From JABDQA01 sp963824415 (GTDB taxonomy: Bacteria; Desulfobacterota; Desulfobulbia; Desulfobulbales; Desulfocapsaceae), in contig CAWGPM010000002.1 of NCBI GenBank assembly GCA_963824415.1, positions 496,001-560,000 of the forward strand: a DNA stretch of 64,000 bases, written 5' to 3'. This document shows, piece by piece, positions 26,715 to 35,574 of the stretch. Position 1 is the stretch's first letter, and every line of letters begins with the position of its first letter. A program made the position numbers and the translations under genes. Under the pieces are notes generated by a model, which searched no databases, was not told the DNA's origin, and worked only from the letters and a program-made list of their open reading frames with translations.

Positions 26715-26868
26715 GCTTATGGCTACCTTGAAAAATTGTCTTTTTGCCAAACGCTGCGTTGCGTGTAAAAATGTTATCCTCCCAATATCAATTATATGCC
26801 TGCGGCAAAATTTTCACACGCGCCTTGATTGTGAACCAAAATCCTAATTTTGCAAGATACCCATAAGG
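26715..26868 (+). repeat. Full copy of the palindromic dispersed repeat
   Basis: The best-preserved copy. Left end CTTATGGCTACCTTGAAAAAT and, inverted, right end CTTATGGGTATCTTGCAAAAT form imperfect terminal inverted repeats of about 20 bases. Inside, GCGTTGCGTGTAAAAATG and the inverse of CAAAATTTTCACACGCGCC pair with each other, so nearly the whole element is self-complementary. The right end touches the stop codon side of the DUF2784 gene. It encodes nothing. Confidence 0.85.
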
Positions 26869-27276
26869 TTAAAAAGAGACATCAGGTGTCTTTCCCGGCC
26901 TGACCCAGATCCAGGTGAAGAGGACCAGGGCACCAAATACTGAGTAGGCGACAATAAATACCCAGAGAGGCAGGTCATAGTAGACCAGCCTGCCGAGCCA
27001 GGCTGCAACGAACGTCCCCTGGTACGGTTGTTCTCCTGCCGCATAGCGGAGTTTGCTTTCCCAGACGGTCAGCGCGCAGAGCTCATTGGCCCATGCCTGG
27101 GCCACGACGATTCCTATGGCCAGAAGATGGCTGACCCGGAAGGTCAGGTTGCGCACCCAGCGCCAGTCCAGGAAGTAGCCGACTATTACACAGGCCTGTC
27201 CGCCAAGGACAAAGACAATAAAGGCGAAATGAACGACCAGGATTGCATCCGCCGCCAGTGAGTATAAGGATGTCAT
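26869..27276 (-). CDS. DUF2784-family membrane protein
   Basis: 135 residues with three to four membrane helices (about 8-33, 45-62, 85-105 and 108-125). The pattern LVVHFAFIVFVLGGQ, then FRVSHLLAIGIVVAQAW, LCALTVWESKLR and YDLPLWVFIVAYSVFG is that of DUF2784, a family of unknown function. Its stop lies one base from the edge of a palindromic repeat. A 32-residue fragment of a close relative survives at 53784-53880. Confidence 0.85.
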   Translation of the reverse strand: MTSLYSLAADAILVVHFAFIVFVLGGQACVIVGYFLDWRWVRNLTFRVSHLLAIGIVVAQAWANELCALTVWESKLRYAAGEQPYQGTFVAAWLGRLVYYDLPLWVFIVAYSVFGALVLFTWIWVRPGKTPDVSF

Positions 27277-27392
27277 AGCCTTGCCCGCCCTTACGGTTGT
27301 TCAGCCCGGCAGGCCTTCGGTCTGACTGGCCTGCGATTCTTTGTCGGGGGCGGGCTGACGGGTGGCAATGTTTGTATTTCACTCTTGAGCAT

Positions 27393-28043
27393 CTACCTGA
27401 TCTTTCCCACACTGAGGATGTAGAAGACTTCAACGCCTTCGCCGATGAACGTGCGGACTTCTTCGTCTGAAAAAGCGCCGATCGGGACCACGCCAATCCC
27501 CAGGCTCTGCGCCTGCAGGCACAGGTTCTGGGCGGCATGTCCCACCTCCATCAGGACGTACTGTCGAGCCCGGCGGCCGTATTTGACGGCCAGGCGTTCG
27601 ACTACGCCGCCAATGATGATGTTTGCTGCGGCTTCCGCGACTGACTTTTGAGCCAGGGCTGCATCGGCAAGGTCTGCGGAGCGCTCACCCTGCCGCAGCA
27701 ACTCAAGGCCGTGGCAGTCCCTGCCGGGACCGGGAAGATAATGATAGAGGCCCGGCTCCAATCCCACGATACGCTGCGCCAGCGTATACACCTCGAGCGG
27801 ATAGAGCGCACCTGCCGACGGTGCGGTGCGGTAGTTGGTCCGCACCTGCCTGGCGCCCCACCGCCAGGTTTCCGCCCCGCTTAACCCCTGGCAGGCCCAG
27901 AGCAGTTGTGCCAGTTCCGCCGGGGAGAGGGCTTCGCTCGAATAGTTCCTTACCGAGCGGCGACTGAGCAGGGCCTTCTCGATTGAATAATCGCTGTCGA
28001 ACCGAGGCGCGGGAAGAGGAATTGTTGCTCGTTTCTCTGACAT
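27393..28043 (-). CDS. Nitroreductase-family protein (SagB/ThcOx type)
   Basis: 216 residues from ATG 28043. FMN-binding features of the nitroreductase fold are visible: SRRSVRNYSSEALSPAEL, AQLLWACQGLSG, TAPSAGALYPLEVY and the late VGHAAQNLCLQAQSLGIG and GAFSDEEV. The RTAPSAGALYPLE motif places it in the SagB-type dehydrogenase group, which includes both peptide-azole oxidases and stand-alone enzymes. No peptide-cyclase partner is adjacent, so a stand-alone oxidoreductase is more likely. The frame is open from a TTG at 28085; AAGGT upstream of 28043 was preferred. Confidence 0.85.
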   Translation of the reverse strand: MSEKRATIPLPAPRFDSDYSIEKALLSRRSVRNYSSEALSPAELAQLLWACQGLSGAETWRWGARQVRTNYRTAPSAGALYPLEVYTLAQRIVGLEPGLYHYLPGPGRDCHGLELLRQGERSADLADAALAQKSVAEAAANIIIGGVVERLAVKYGRRARQYVLMEVGHAAQNLCLQAQSLGIGVVPIGAFSDEEVRTFIGEGVEVFYILSVGKIR

Positions 28044-28302
28044 GGATTCTATACCTTCGGATATTTCCGCGTCTGCAATAGACAACTCTTTACTACGGAT
28101 ACTTTATTCATTTTCAACGGATAACCAATTCGGGGTCGGAGATTGCTGGCTATTCACCTGTCAAATGATACAGGAACCCGCTGTTTCTGCATTGCCATAA
28201 CAAAGAAATTTAGCACATTCCCCGACAAGGTAGAATAATATAGAAAGAAATGGTCACGGTTGTCCGTCGTTGGTTGTCGGTCTACTAAAGCGCGAGGAAA
28301 AG

Positions 28303-29262
28303 ATGAAAAAAATTCTGGTCACCGGAGCTGCGGGGCAGATTGGCTCTGAACTGACCCTGGCTCTGCGCCAGCGTTACGGCGCTGCCAACGTGGTTGCCGG
28401 CGGCAGGAAAACAAAACCTGGCAAGAAACTGCTGGATTCCGGCCCCTTTGAAACGGTCGACTGCCTGGATGCCGCCGCTGTGGCGAATGTGGTAAAAAGA
28501 TACAGGGTCGACACCATCTATCATCTGGCGGCTATTCTCTCGGCCGTGGCCGAAGCCAAGCCTTCCCTGGCCTGGGAGGTTAATATCAACGGCCTCTACA
28601 ACGTGCTCGAAGTCGCCCGGGCGCACGGTTGTTCGGTGTTCGTTCCCAGTTCCATCGGCGCCTTCGGCGGTTCGACCCCGCTGGACGATACACCCCAGGA
28701 TACCATTCAGCGTCCTTCGACCATGTACGGGGTGACCAAAGTCGCCGGCGAGCTGTTGTGCGATTACTATTACACCCGCTTCGGGATCGATACCCGCGGG
28801 GTTCGATATCCCGGCATCATCTCAAATGAAACGCTTCCCGGCGGTGGAACCACGGATTATGCGGTGGAGATTTATTACGAAGCCATCAGGCATAAACGCT
28901 ACACCTGCAACCTGCCGGCCGGCACCTTTCTGGACATGATGTATATGCCCGATGCCATCAAAGCCGCCATCGAGCTCATGGAGGCCGACCCGGCGAAGCT
29001 GATTCACCGCAATGCCTTCAATGTCACCGCCATGAACTTCGATCCGGAACTTATTGCCGCATCGATTCGCACCTACATTTCTGAATTCACCATGGACTAC
29101 CAGGTGGATCCGGTGAAGGCGAAAATCGCCGCTTCCTGGCCCAATCACATGGATGATTCCGCCGCCCGGCAGGAATGGGGCTGGGCGCCGGAATATGACC
29201 TGGATGCGATGACCAGGGATATGCTTGCGGTTCTTTCAGAAAAACTACCACGCCAGGAGTAA
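28303..29262 (+). CDS. tdh: L-threonine 3-dehydrogenase, short-chain (epimerase-like) type
   Basis: 319 residues. NAD-binding start VTGAAGQIGSEL, then HLAAILSAVAEAKP, a catalytic S/T region VPSSIGAFG and the YxxxK pair in STMYGVTKVAGE. The sequences GVRYPGIIS and FLDMMYMPDAI are typical of the extended-SDR threonine dehydrogenases rather than of sugar epimerases. It converts threonine to 2-amino-3-ketobutyrate. The gene directly downstream (3-base gap) is the matching CoA ligase, which strongly supports the call. GAGGAAAAG before 28303 sets the start; the frame extends to a GTG at 28270. Frame intact. Confidence 0.93.
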   Translation: MKKILVTGAAGQIGSELTLALRQRYGAANVVAGGRKTKPGKKLLDSGPFETVDCLDAAAVANVVKRYRVDTIYHLAAILSAVAEAKPSLAWEVNINGLYNVLEVARAHGCSVFVPSSIGAFGGSTPLDDTPQDTIQRPSTMYGVTKVAGELLCDYYYTRFGIDTRGVRYPGIISNETLPGGGTTDYAVEIYYEAIRHKRYTCNLPAGTFLDMMYMPDAIKAAIELMEADPAKLIHRNAFNVTAMNFDPELIAASIRTYISEFTMDYQVDPVKAKIAASWPNHMDDSAARQEWGWAPEYDLDAMTRDMLAVLSEKLPRQE

Positions 29263-29265
29263 GCG

Positions 29266-30492
29266 ATGTCCATGGAAAAAATCAATGCACTGCTCAAAGC
29301 TGCTGTTGACGATCTTAAAGCCAGGGGCACCGCCAAGGGCAGGGAAACGGTGGTTACCGGTATAAAGCCCGCCACCGCTGAAAACGGGCCGCGCTACTGC
29401 ATCGAAGGCTATGGCGAGAAGGAATTCATCAGGATGAATTCAAACTCCTACCTGGGAATATCTTTGCAACCGGAACTGATCGAAGCCGAGGAAGCCGCGG
29501 CCAGAGCTTTCGGTACGGGGCCGGGCGCGGTCCGTTTCATCAGCGGCACCTACAAAGCGCACACCGACCTGGAAGCGAGACTGGCCACGTTCCATAACAA
29601 GGAGGCAGGCATGCTGTTCTCGTCCGCCTATGTGACCAGCCTGGGGGTGCTCATGCCCCTGGCAACGGAGGAAACCGTCTACATCAGCGATGCGCTGAAC
29701 CACAACTGCATTATCCAGGCCATGCGCCTCTCGCGCCCGAAGGGCAAGGCCATTTACAAGCACAACGACATGGCGGACCTGGAAGCCAAACTCGAAGCGT
29801 GGTCCGGGCAGGCCAAACGGGCCCTGGTCGTCACCGACGGGGTGTTCAGCATGCGCGGCGACAACGCCCCGCTGCAGGAGTTCGTGGCGATCTGTTCACG
29901 ATATGCTGATCGATTCGAGGAAGGGCTGCTTACCATTATGGACGACTCCCACGGGGTGGGCGGCTTCGGTCGGACGGGGCGGGGCACGGAGGAATACTGC
30001 GGTGCCGCAGTCGACCTGCTTATCGGTACGCTGGGCAAAGCTTTCGGCGTCAACGGCGGCTATGTGGTCACTTCGGTTGAAATTGTGGACTACCTGCGCC
30101 AGACTGCCCCCATGTACATCTACTCCAATCCGATCACCGTGGCGGAAGCGAGCGCGGCCCGTGCGGCCCTGAATCTGCTGGACAGCCCCCGGGGCCTGGA
30201 GATCCTGGCGCACCTGCGAATGATGACAAAACGCTTCCAGGCGGGCTTGGACAAATACGGTTACGAGACCATTGCCGGCGATCACCCCGTGGTTCCCCTG
30301 ATGGTTCGCGACACCGCAAAAACTGCGGAGCTGGTCCACTACCTCAGGGACCGCGGAGTGCTGGCAACGGGTCTGAATTTTCCCGTGGTCCCCAAAGGTG
30401 ATGAAGAAATTCGTTTCCAGATAAACGCGGATCACCGGGAGTCCGACATCGATTATGTATTGGAGGTGCTCAGGAAGTTCAGGGCGCGCTGA
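29266..30492 (+). CDS. kbl: 2-amino-3-ketobutyrate CoA ligase (glycine C-acetyltransferase)
   Basis: 408 residues of the PLP-dependent alpha-oxoamine synthase family. Visible signatures: NSNSYLGISLQPELIEAEE, GTGPGAVRFISGTYKAH, the DDSHGVGGFGRTGRGTEE segment and the PLP-binding Lys258 in IGTLGKAFGVNGGYV. The reaction cleaves 2-amino-3-ketobutyrate with CoA into glycine and acetyl-CoA. Second gene of the tdh-kbl pair. Its last 14 bases overlap the end of the convergent GntR gene. Length is normal for the family. Confidence 0.93.
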   Translation: MSMEKINALLKAAVDDLKARGTAKGRETVVTGIKPATAENGPRYCIEGYGEKEFIRMNSNSYLGISLQPELIEAEEAAARAFGTGPGAVRFISGTYKAHTDLEARLATFHNKEAGMLFSSAYVTSLGVLMPLATEETVYISDALNHNCIIQAMRLSRPKGKAIYKHNDMADLEAKLEAWSGQAKRALVVTDGVFSMRGDNAPLQEFVAICSRYADRFEEGLLTIMDDSHGVGGFGRTGRGTEEYCGAAVDLLIGTLGKAFGVNGGYVVTSVEIVDYLRQTAPMYIYSNPITVAEASAARAALNLLDSPRGLEILAHLRMMTKRFQAGLDKYGYETIAGDHPVVPLMVRDTAKTAELVHYLRDRGVLATGLNFPVVPKGDEEIRFQINADHRESDIDYVLEVLRKFRAR

Positions 30493-31150
30493 CCGCCAGC
30501 AGGTCGTTCCTCACTGACTCCAGGTGCTCGTTCATGAGCTGTTCCGCAGCCGTCGCGTTTCTGGACTCTATCGCTTCTATGCAGCGCAGATGCTGGTTTG
30601 TGTACTTTCGCATCTTTTCAGGAGTTACCGCCAGCTCTTTCAATTGCCCCCAGAGCCTGTCCTGGCGCATTGCATTGACAATATTGAGTACCGACAGCAG
30701 CAGGTTATTCTGGGCCGCCTCCGCTATGGTCCGGTGCAGGGTCGCGTCCCACAATTCATAGGAATGCGTATCCCTGGGCGTCCTGCTTTTTTCCACGCAG
30801 CGGTATAGCTTGGCGATCATCTCCGGAGTGGCCCGCATGGCGGCGAAGCCGGCCAGACGCGGCTCGACGACCAGACGCATCTCCATAACTTCCATGGGAT
30901 TGGTTGTCTTGGTGAAAAAAGAGAGCTGCAGGGACTCTTCCACGGATGGCTGCCCGACGAACGTCCCTCTGCCGACATGTCTCCAGATTTTTCCATCCGC
31001 CTCGAGCAGAGCCAGCGCCTTTCTGAGACTGGCCCGGGTTACCTGTAGAGTCCTGGAAAGCTCTCTTTCCGGCGGAAGTTTGGAATTTTCGGGGAATCTC
31101 CCTTCCGAAATCATTTCGTTGAGCTGCTGTACCAGTTTCAAAGTATTCAT
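30479..31150 (-). CDS. GntR-family regulator with FCD ligand-binding domain
   Basis: 223 residues. N-terminal winged helix (about 10-70; LPPERELSRTLQVTRASLRKALALLEADGKI) and an all-helical FCD domain (about 90-215) with metal-binding pattern D..LH, typical of the FadR/LldR group that senses organic acids. It is transcribed away from the fumarylacetoacetase-like gene at 31409. The 258-base divergent region holds two similar palindromes (31199-31218 and 31357-31371) that are likely its binding sites. It may control the hydrolase/TRAP operon, the tdh-kbl pair, or both; the former is better placed. Confidence 0.88.
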   Translation of the reverse strand: MNTLKLVQQLNEMISEGRFPENSKLPPERELSRTLQVTRASLRKALALLEADGKIWRHVGRGTFVGQPSVEESLQLSFFTKTTNPMEVMEMRLVVEPRLAGFAAMRATPEMIAKLYRCVEKSRTPRDTHSYELWDATLHRTIAEAAQNNLLLSVLNIVNAMRQDRLWGQLKELAVTPEKMRKYTNQHLRCIEAIESRNATAAEQLMNEHLESVRNDLLAVSAP

Positions 31151-31198
31151 AAAAGCACGGACCGTTTCGTATTATCAGCAGACACCAGTACCTAGCAT

Positions 31199-31218
31199 AA
31201 CCAATTGACCAATTGGTT
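31199..31218. promoter_or_regulatory. Candidate GntR operator 1
   Basis: AACCAATTG-AC-CAATTGGTT: perfect 9-bp arms with a 2-base centre, about 50 bases upstream of the GntR start codon. It shares the CCAATT/AATTGG half-sites with the palindrome at 31357-31371. Confidence 0.6.
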
Positions 31219-31350
31219 GCAAGAGCTGGATATGGGTAAAGGGTCTTGCCTGATTTAGGTAATGTATATTTAAATAACTATTATCATTAATATAATTAAA
31301 TGAAAATTAGCGTTTTTTAAGTTATGGTATCCTGCAACCAAATGAAGCGG

Positions 31351-31379
31351 TTGACACCAATTTCAAATTGGAATAGTTT
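31351..31379 (+). promoter_or_regulatory. Promoter with embedded operator for the FAH-TRAP genes
   Basis: TTGACA at 31351-31356 is a consensus -35 box. After exactly 17 bases comes TAGTTT (31374-31379), an acceptable -10. The spacer contains the perfect palindrome CCAATTTCAAATTGG (31357-31371). A repressor bound there would block RNA polymerase. The start codon of the hydrolase gene lies 30 bases downstream of the -10. Confidence 0.6.
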
Positions 31380-31408
31380 GATTTAAAAACATCACATGGG
31401 GGGATATC

Positions 31409-32290
31409 ATGCGATTTGTATCATTTATAAAAGACGGGCGGACGGCCATAGGATGCCTTGAGCCAGATGGAGAGACCCTCCTTGATCTCACCCAGGCCGG
31501 CTTGAGCGACAACCTGATTACTCTGATCGAAATGGGCGAACAAGGGCTGGACATGGCCCGGGAAGCAGCTCAGAAAAGTCGGCAGATTCCGCTTCAGGAA
31601 GTGCGCCTCATCGCGCCGTTCCCCACCCCCAGAAGGAACATAATCTGTGTCGGGAAGAACTATTTCGAACATTCCAAGGAATTCGAGAAAAGCGGTTTTG
31701 ATTCGACCTCGGGGGGACAAACCATTCCTGACGCCCCGGTGATATTCACCAAGGCGACCACGAGCGTAACGGGCCCCAACGAGCCGATACCCGCCAGTTC
31801 GGACCCGTCCAACTCGACCGACTATGAAGGTGAATTAGCGGTAATCGTGGGGAAACAAGGCTACAGGATTCCTCAATCCGAAGCGCTGGACTACATTTGC
31901 GGATACACCATAATCAATGATGTAACGGCTCGAAATCTCCAGCAACTGCACAAGCAGTGGTTCCTGGGGAAAAGTTTGAACGGCTTTTGTCCGATGGGGC
32001 CGACGTTTGTGACCGCTGACGAGATCGGAGACCCCACCAGGCTCAAGGTTTCAACCTGGGTAAACGGCGAGTTGCGGCAGCAGGCCAGTGTCGCGGATCT
32101 GATCTTTGATATACCAACAATACTTGAAACCGTATCTTCACTCCTAACGGTTATGCCGGGCGACATCATCGCTACCGGCACACCTGCAGGGGTTGGTATC
32201 GGCTTCACGCCGCCCAAATTTCTCCAGCCAGGCGATAGCGTATCTATCGAAATAGATCCAATCGGCGTACTCGAGAATCCCGTAATATAG
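31409..32290 (+). CDS. Fumarylacetoacetate hydrolase (FAH) family protein
   Basis: 293 residues. The C-terminal FAH fold is complete: IICVGKNYFEHSKEFEKSG, PVIFTKATTSVTGPNEPI, the metal-binding acidic residues in DYEGELAVIVGK and NDVTARNLQ, then GKSLNGFCPMGPTF and PGDIIATGTPAGVG. The family hydrolyses C-C bonds in acylpyruvates or decarboxylates related diketo acids. GGGGGGA at 31396-31402 is the ribosome binding site. First gene after the putative GntR-controlled promoter and upstream of the TAXI-TRAP transporter. A second FAH protein at 43.4 kb is only a distant relative, so they need not share a substrate. Confidence 0.9.
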   Translation: MRFVSFIKDGRTAIGCLEPDGETLLDLTQAGLSDNLITLIEMGEQGLDMAREAAQKSRQIPLQEVRLIAPFPTPRRNIICVGKNYFEHSKEFEKSGFDSTSGGQTIPDAPVIFTKATTSVTGPNEPIPASSDPSNSTDYEGELAVIVGKQGYRIPQSEALDYICGYTIINDVTARNLQQLHKQWFLGKSLNGFCPMGPTFVTADEIGDPTRLKVSTWVNGELRQQASVADLIFDIPTILETVSSLLTVMPGDIIATGTPAGVGIGFTPPKFLQPGDSVSIEIDPIGVLENPVI

Positions 32291-32528
32291 CGAGGAGTGC
32301 AGCGGAAGACACGATGCCTGTTGAGCTGAATTCAGAAGATGGAGGAAAGAAGGCAAATTATAAATCCAACAAAAGGAGGTTCCAAAAACTGTATTGGCCA
32401 GACTGATCCAGGCCTGGCGCCACCGCTGAAATTAATGCCTCAGGTATACTCCTGCAGGTGATGGATACAAGCGGAACTCTGCCTCAGCTGGGGCGATTGT
32501 AAAAAAGCTAACAAAGGGAGGTAGTTCG

Positions 32529-33518
32529 ATGAAATGGATACACGACAGAGTCAGAAGAACAGGTCTCATATTAGCATCATTTGTGATGGTTTTTGCTTTT
32601 TCAATGGCTTCACCGGCCGTCTCGCAAGATAAAATAAATATATCGTTTGGCGGATCTTCCCCAGGCGGGATGATGTATTATCTGGTCGGAGGAGCCGGAA
32701 ACATAATCACCCGGGACCTGCCGCAATACAATATCACCCAGGTCACCACCGGTGGCTCGACGGAAAACTGTAAACGCCTTCTGAAGGGCGAGCTCGATAT
32801 GGGTATTGTCTATGGCCCGCATGTCTACATGGCCCTCAACCAGCAGGGGCCATTCAAGGATTTTCCCAAGGGAACCATGCTTCGGGGCCTGGCCAAGGCC
32901 TATGAAGGGGCCTCCTATGTCGTGACCCTGCCGGACTCAGATATCAAGTCAATGAACGACCTGGTCGGCAAAAAGGTGGCCCTCGGTCCTCCCGGCTCAG
33001 GTACTGTTTTCAACAGCTCCAATGTTCTTCGGGCCCTTGGCCTGCTTGACAAGATAAAGCCGGAGATGATGTCCTTTGCGGACGCTGGTCGTGCCGTTGA
33101 AAACAGGCAGATCGATGCCTTCTTCCAGTCATCAGCTCCTGCCGGAGCCGTGGTAAAGCTCGCAGAAACCAAGGGCGCCTATGTCGTACCCTTCACTGAT
33201 GAAGAGATGGACAAGATTGTTAAGGAATATCCATTCTACTACAGCGCAGTCATGCAAGAAGGTGTCTACAAGGGTGTTCCGGCCACGCAGATGCCATATC
33301 TCACCGTCTACTGGGTAGTCCATGAGCGTGTGCCCGAGCAGGCGATCTACGATATCACCAAACATGTCTTCCAGCCTGAGATCATGAAGGAGCTGGGAGA
33401 AGCGCATAAAGGCTGGAAGCAAATGGCTCCAGACACCAAGCGTTTCATTAACCTGGGCGCCCCGGTTCATCCAGGAGCCGAGAAGTATTACAAGGAAGCC
33501 GGCGTCTGGGAAGAATAA
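32529..33518 (+). CDS. TAXI-family TRAP transporter solute-binding protein
   Basis: 329 residues with a Sec signal peptide (about 1-34, ending SPAVSQ). The sequence INISFGGSSPGGMMYYLVGG and later QVTTGGSTENCKRLLKGELDMGI, GKKVALGPPGSGT and MPYLTVYWVVHERV are typical of the TAXI (TRAP-associated extracytoplasmic immunogenic) family. It delivers an organic acid, classically glutamate or 2-oxoglutarate-like, to the fused permease encoded next. GGGAGG precedes the ATG. About 240 bases separate it from the FAH gene; that spacer holds no gene. Confidence 0.92.
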   Translation: MKWIHDRVRRTGLILASFVMVFAFSMASPAVSQDKINISFGGSSPGGMMYYLVGGAGNIITRDLPQYNITQVTTGGSTENCKRLLKGELDMGIVYGPHVYMALNQQGPFKDFPKGTMLRGLAKAYEGASYVVTLPDSDIKSMNDLVGKKVALGPPGSGTVFNSSNVLRALGLLDKIKPEMMSFADAGRAVENRQIDAFFQSSAPAGAVVKLAETKGAYVVPFTDEEMDKIVKEYPFYYSAVMQEGVYKGVPATQMPYLTVYWVVHERVPEQAIYDITKHVFQPEIMKELGEAHKGWKQMAPDTKRFINLGAPVHPGAEKYYKEAGVWEE

Positions 33519-33532
33519 CCCGTCAAGACTGT

Positions 33533-33562
33533 GCGCTGCTGCAGCGCCTGCCGCGGCAGCGC
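33533..33562 (+). terminator. GC-rich hairpin between binding-protein and permease genes
   Basis: GCGCTGC and GCAGCGC form a 7-bp stem with a 16-base loop that is itself GC-rich. There is no T tract. As at 38.8 and 60.1 kb, such a hairpin after a solute-binding gene could stabilise its mRNA 3' end or reduce read-through into the permease gene. Confidence 0.4.
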
Positions 33563-33619
33563 CCCATCAATCAAACCTAGTGTTATACCAGCTACTCGCC
33601 GAGCCACGTGGGGATACGC

Positions 33620-35536
33620 ATGACCAAGTTTTCCTGGCTGACTGAAATTAAAGCAAAAGATCGCACGCTCACCGGGTTCTGGGCAATATTTTATTCCTGC
33701 GCCGCCATCTTCATGGCGGCCTGGTACATGTACACCTCCGGATTTGGCATCGTGTCGACTGAAACCAACCGGGGTTTTTATCTGCTCTTCACCTCTGTTC
33801 TTGTCTACCTGATTTTTCCGGCTTCGAGGTGGGCGCCCAAGCACCGTCCCAGCTTATATGACATTATCTGCGTGATTCTGGTCTCCGTCTCCATCGGCTA
33901 CTGGATCGATCAATACATGGATTATGCCATATTCCGGGTGACGACCCCGAACAAGTGGGACCTGGTGATGGGCATCATCGCCATCTGCATGATTCTTGAA
34001 ACCGCCCGGCGGGCTCTGGGGCCGATCATGATGATCCTGGCCATCATCTTTCTCGCTCAGATCTATTTTGGCCCCTATCTACCCGGCAAACTCAGTCATG
34101 CCGGCATGCCGCCTGAACGAATCATCGAATTCACCTTCAATACTCAGGAGGCCATGTTCGGTGTAATAACAGCAACTTTTGCAACCTTTGTCTTCCCGTT
34201 CATGGTTTTCGGGGCATTTCTGGAGAGAAGCGGCGCCGGGTCGTTTTTCATGGAACTGGCCAAGGCGCTGACCGGAAAATGGCGCGGAGGGCCCGCCAAG
34301 ATAGCCATTGTGACCTCGGCGCTGTTCGGTTCCATTTCAGGTTCTTCCGTCGCCAATGTCGTCGCAACCGGGACCTTCACCATCCCGATGATGAAGCGTA
34401 TCGGCTTCCGGCCGAAGATTGCCGGCGCCATCGAGGCAATTGCTTCAACCGGCGGTCAGTTCATGCCTCCTATCATGGGGGCAGGGGTGTTCATCCTGGC
34501 GACACTCATTGAGGTGAGTTACCTGCACATCGCCCTGATCAACGTCATTCCGGCCCTGCTTTACTTTATCTTCGTGATCATGATGGTCGACCTGGAGGCC
34601 CTGCGCTCCGGTCTTAAAGGACTGCCGTCTCAGGAAATACCCAAGCTCTCAGCTGTCTTGAAAAACGGCTGGCATTTCTTCCTGCCGATAGTGATCGTAC
34701 TGGGCCTATTGTTTTACGGGTTCTCACCCGAAGTAGGCGCGTTCTGGGGGACGGTCTCGGCCTTTGCTCTGTCGTGGCGTCGCAAAGAAACACGGATGAA
34801 GACCAAAGATGTTCTGATCGGGCTTCGTTCCGGCGCCAGTGCCAACAATTCAGCGGGAGCTGCAATCGGTGCGCTCGGAATCATTATCGGCGGTATCGTA
34901 CTTTCCGGTCTCGGCCTGAAGTTCTCGGCAATCCTGGTTGAAGCGGCAGGCGGTAAGCTCTTGCTCTGTGTGCTCATGGTGATGATCATTTCGATCATTA
35001 TCGGAATGGGCAGCAGCACCACCGGATCGTATATTATACTGTCGGTTGTGGCTGCTCCGGCGCTCATCCACCTGGGCGTCGTACCCGTGGCGGCACACCT
35101 GGTTGTTTTTTATGCCGCCTGTCTCTCCAACATAACCCCGCCGGTGTGCGTCTCCGCTTTCGCGGCGGCGGCCCTGGCAAAGGCAGACCCGATGGAGACG
35201 GGGTTTGCCGCCCTGAAATTCGGCTTTGCCCTCATCTTTCTGCCTTTCGGATTCGTTTATCTTCCGCCATTATTGCTCAACGGCTCGGTTCTTGAGGTGA
35301 TCCATACGGTCGTCATGCTGTTGCTGGGCTTCATGGCATTTTCGATGGTGCTGCAGGGAGCCGACTTCCTGAAATCCGGCCTGAGCTGGTCCAAAAGAGC
35401 TCTGTATCTCTTTGCCTCACTGCTTCTGCTCCTGCCCGTGCCTCTGTACCTCAACCTTGCCGGGGTCGGCGTGCTGGCGCTGGGCTGGTTTCCAGATTTT
35501 GTGGCCTATCGGAAAGAGCTCTCCGCTCGTACCTGA
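33620..35536 (+). CDS. TRAP transporter fused permease (DctQM type)
   Basis: 638 residues from ATG 33620 (GGGGA at 33610-33614; a GTG at 33608 is in frame). The first ~150 residues form four to five helices corresponding to the small DctQ subunit. The rest is the large DctM-like subunit with about 12 helices and the conserved SALFGSISGSSVANVVATG, GAIEAIASTGGQFMPPIMGAG and GMGSSTTGSYIILSVVAAPAL segments. Fused permeases are the normal partners of TAXI binding proteins and use an ion gradient for uptake. Frame intact. Confidence 0.92.
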   Translation: MTKFSWLTEIKAKDRTLTGFWAIFYSCAAIFMAAWYMYTSGFGIVSTETNRGFYLLFTSVLVYLIFPASRWAPKHRPSLYDIICVILVSVSIGYWIDQYMDYAIFRVTTPNKWDLVMGIIAICMILETARRALGPIMMILAIIFLAQIYFGPYLPGKLSHAGMPPERIIEFTFNTQEAMFGVITATFATFVFPFMVFGAFLERSGAGSFFMELAKALTGKWRGGPAKIAIVTSALFGSISGSSVANVVATGTFTIPMMKRIGFRPKIAGAIEAIASTGGQFMPPIMGAGVFILATLIEVSYLHIALINVIPALLYFIFVIMMVDLEALRSGLKGLPSQEIPKLSAVLKNGWHFFLPIVIVLGLLFYGFSPEVGAFWGTVSAFALSWRRKETRMKTKDVLIGLRSGASANNSAGAAIGALGIIIGGIVLSGLGLKFSAILVEAAGGKLLLCVLMVMIISIIIGMGSSTTGSYIILSVVAAPALIHLGVVPVAAHLVVFYAACLSNITPPVCVSAFAAAALAKADPMETGFAALKFGFALIFLPFGFVYLPPLLLNGSVLEVIHTVVMLLLGFMAFSMVLQGADFLKSGLSWSKRALYLFASLLLLLPVPLYLNLAGVGVLALGWFPDFVAYRKELSART

Positions 35537-35574
35537 GCCCACCTGGAGGCCGGCCGAAGCTCTTATCAGGGCGT

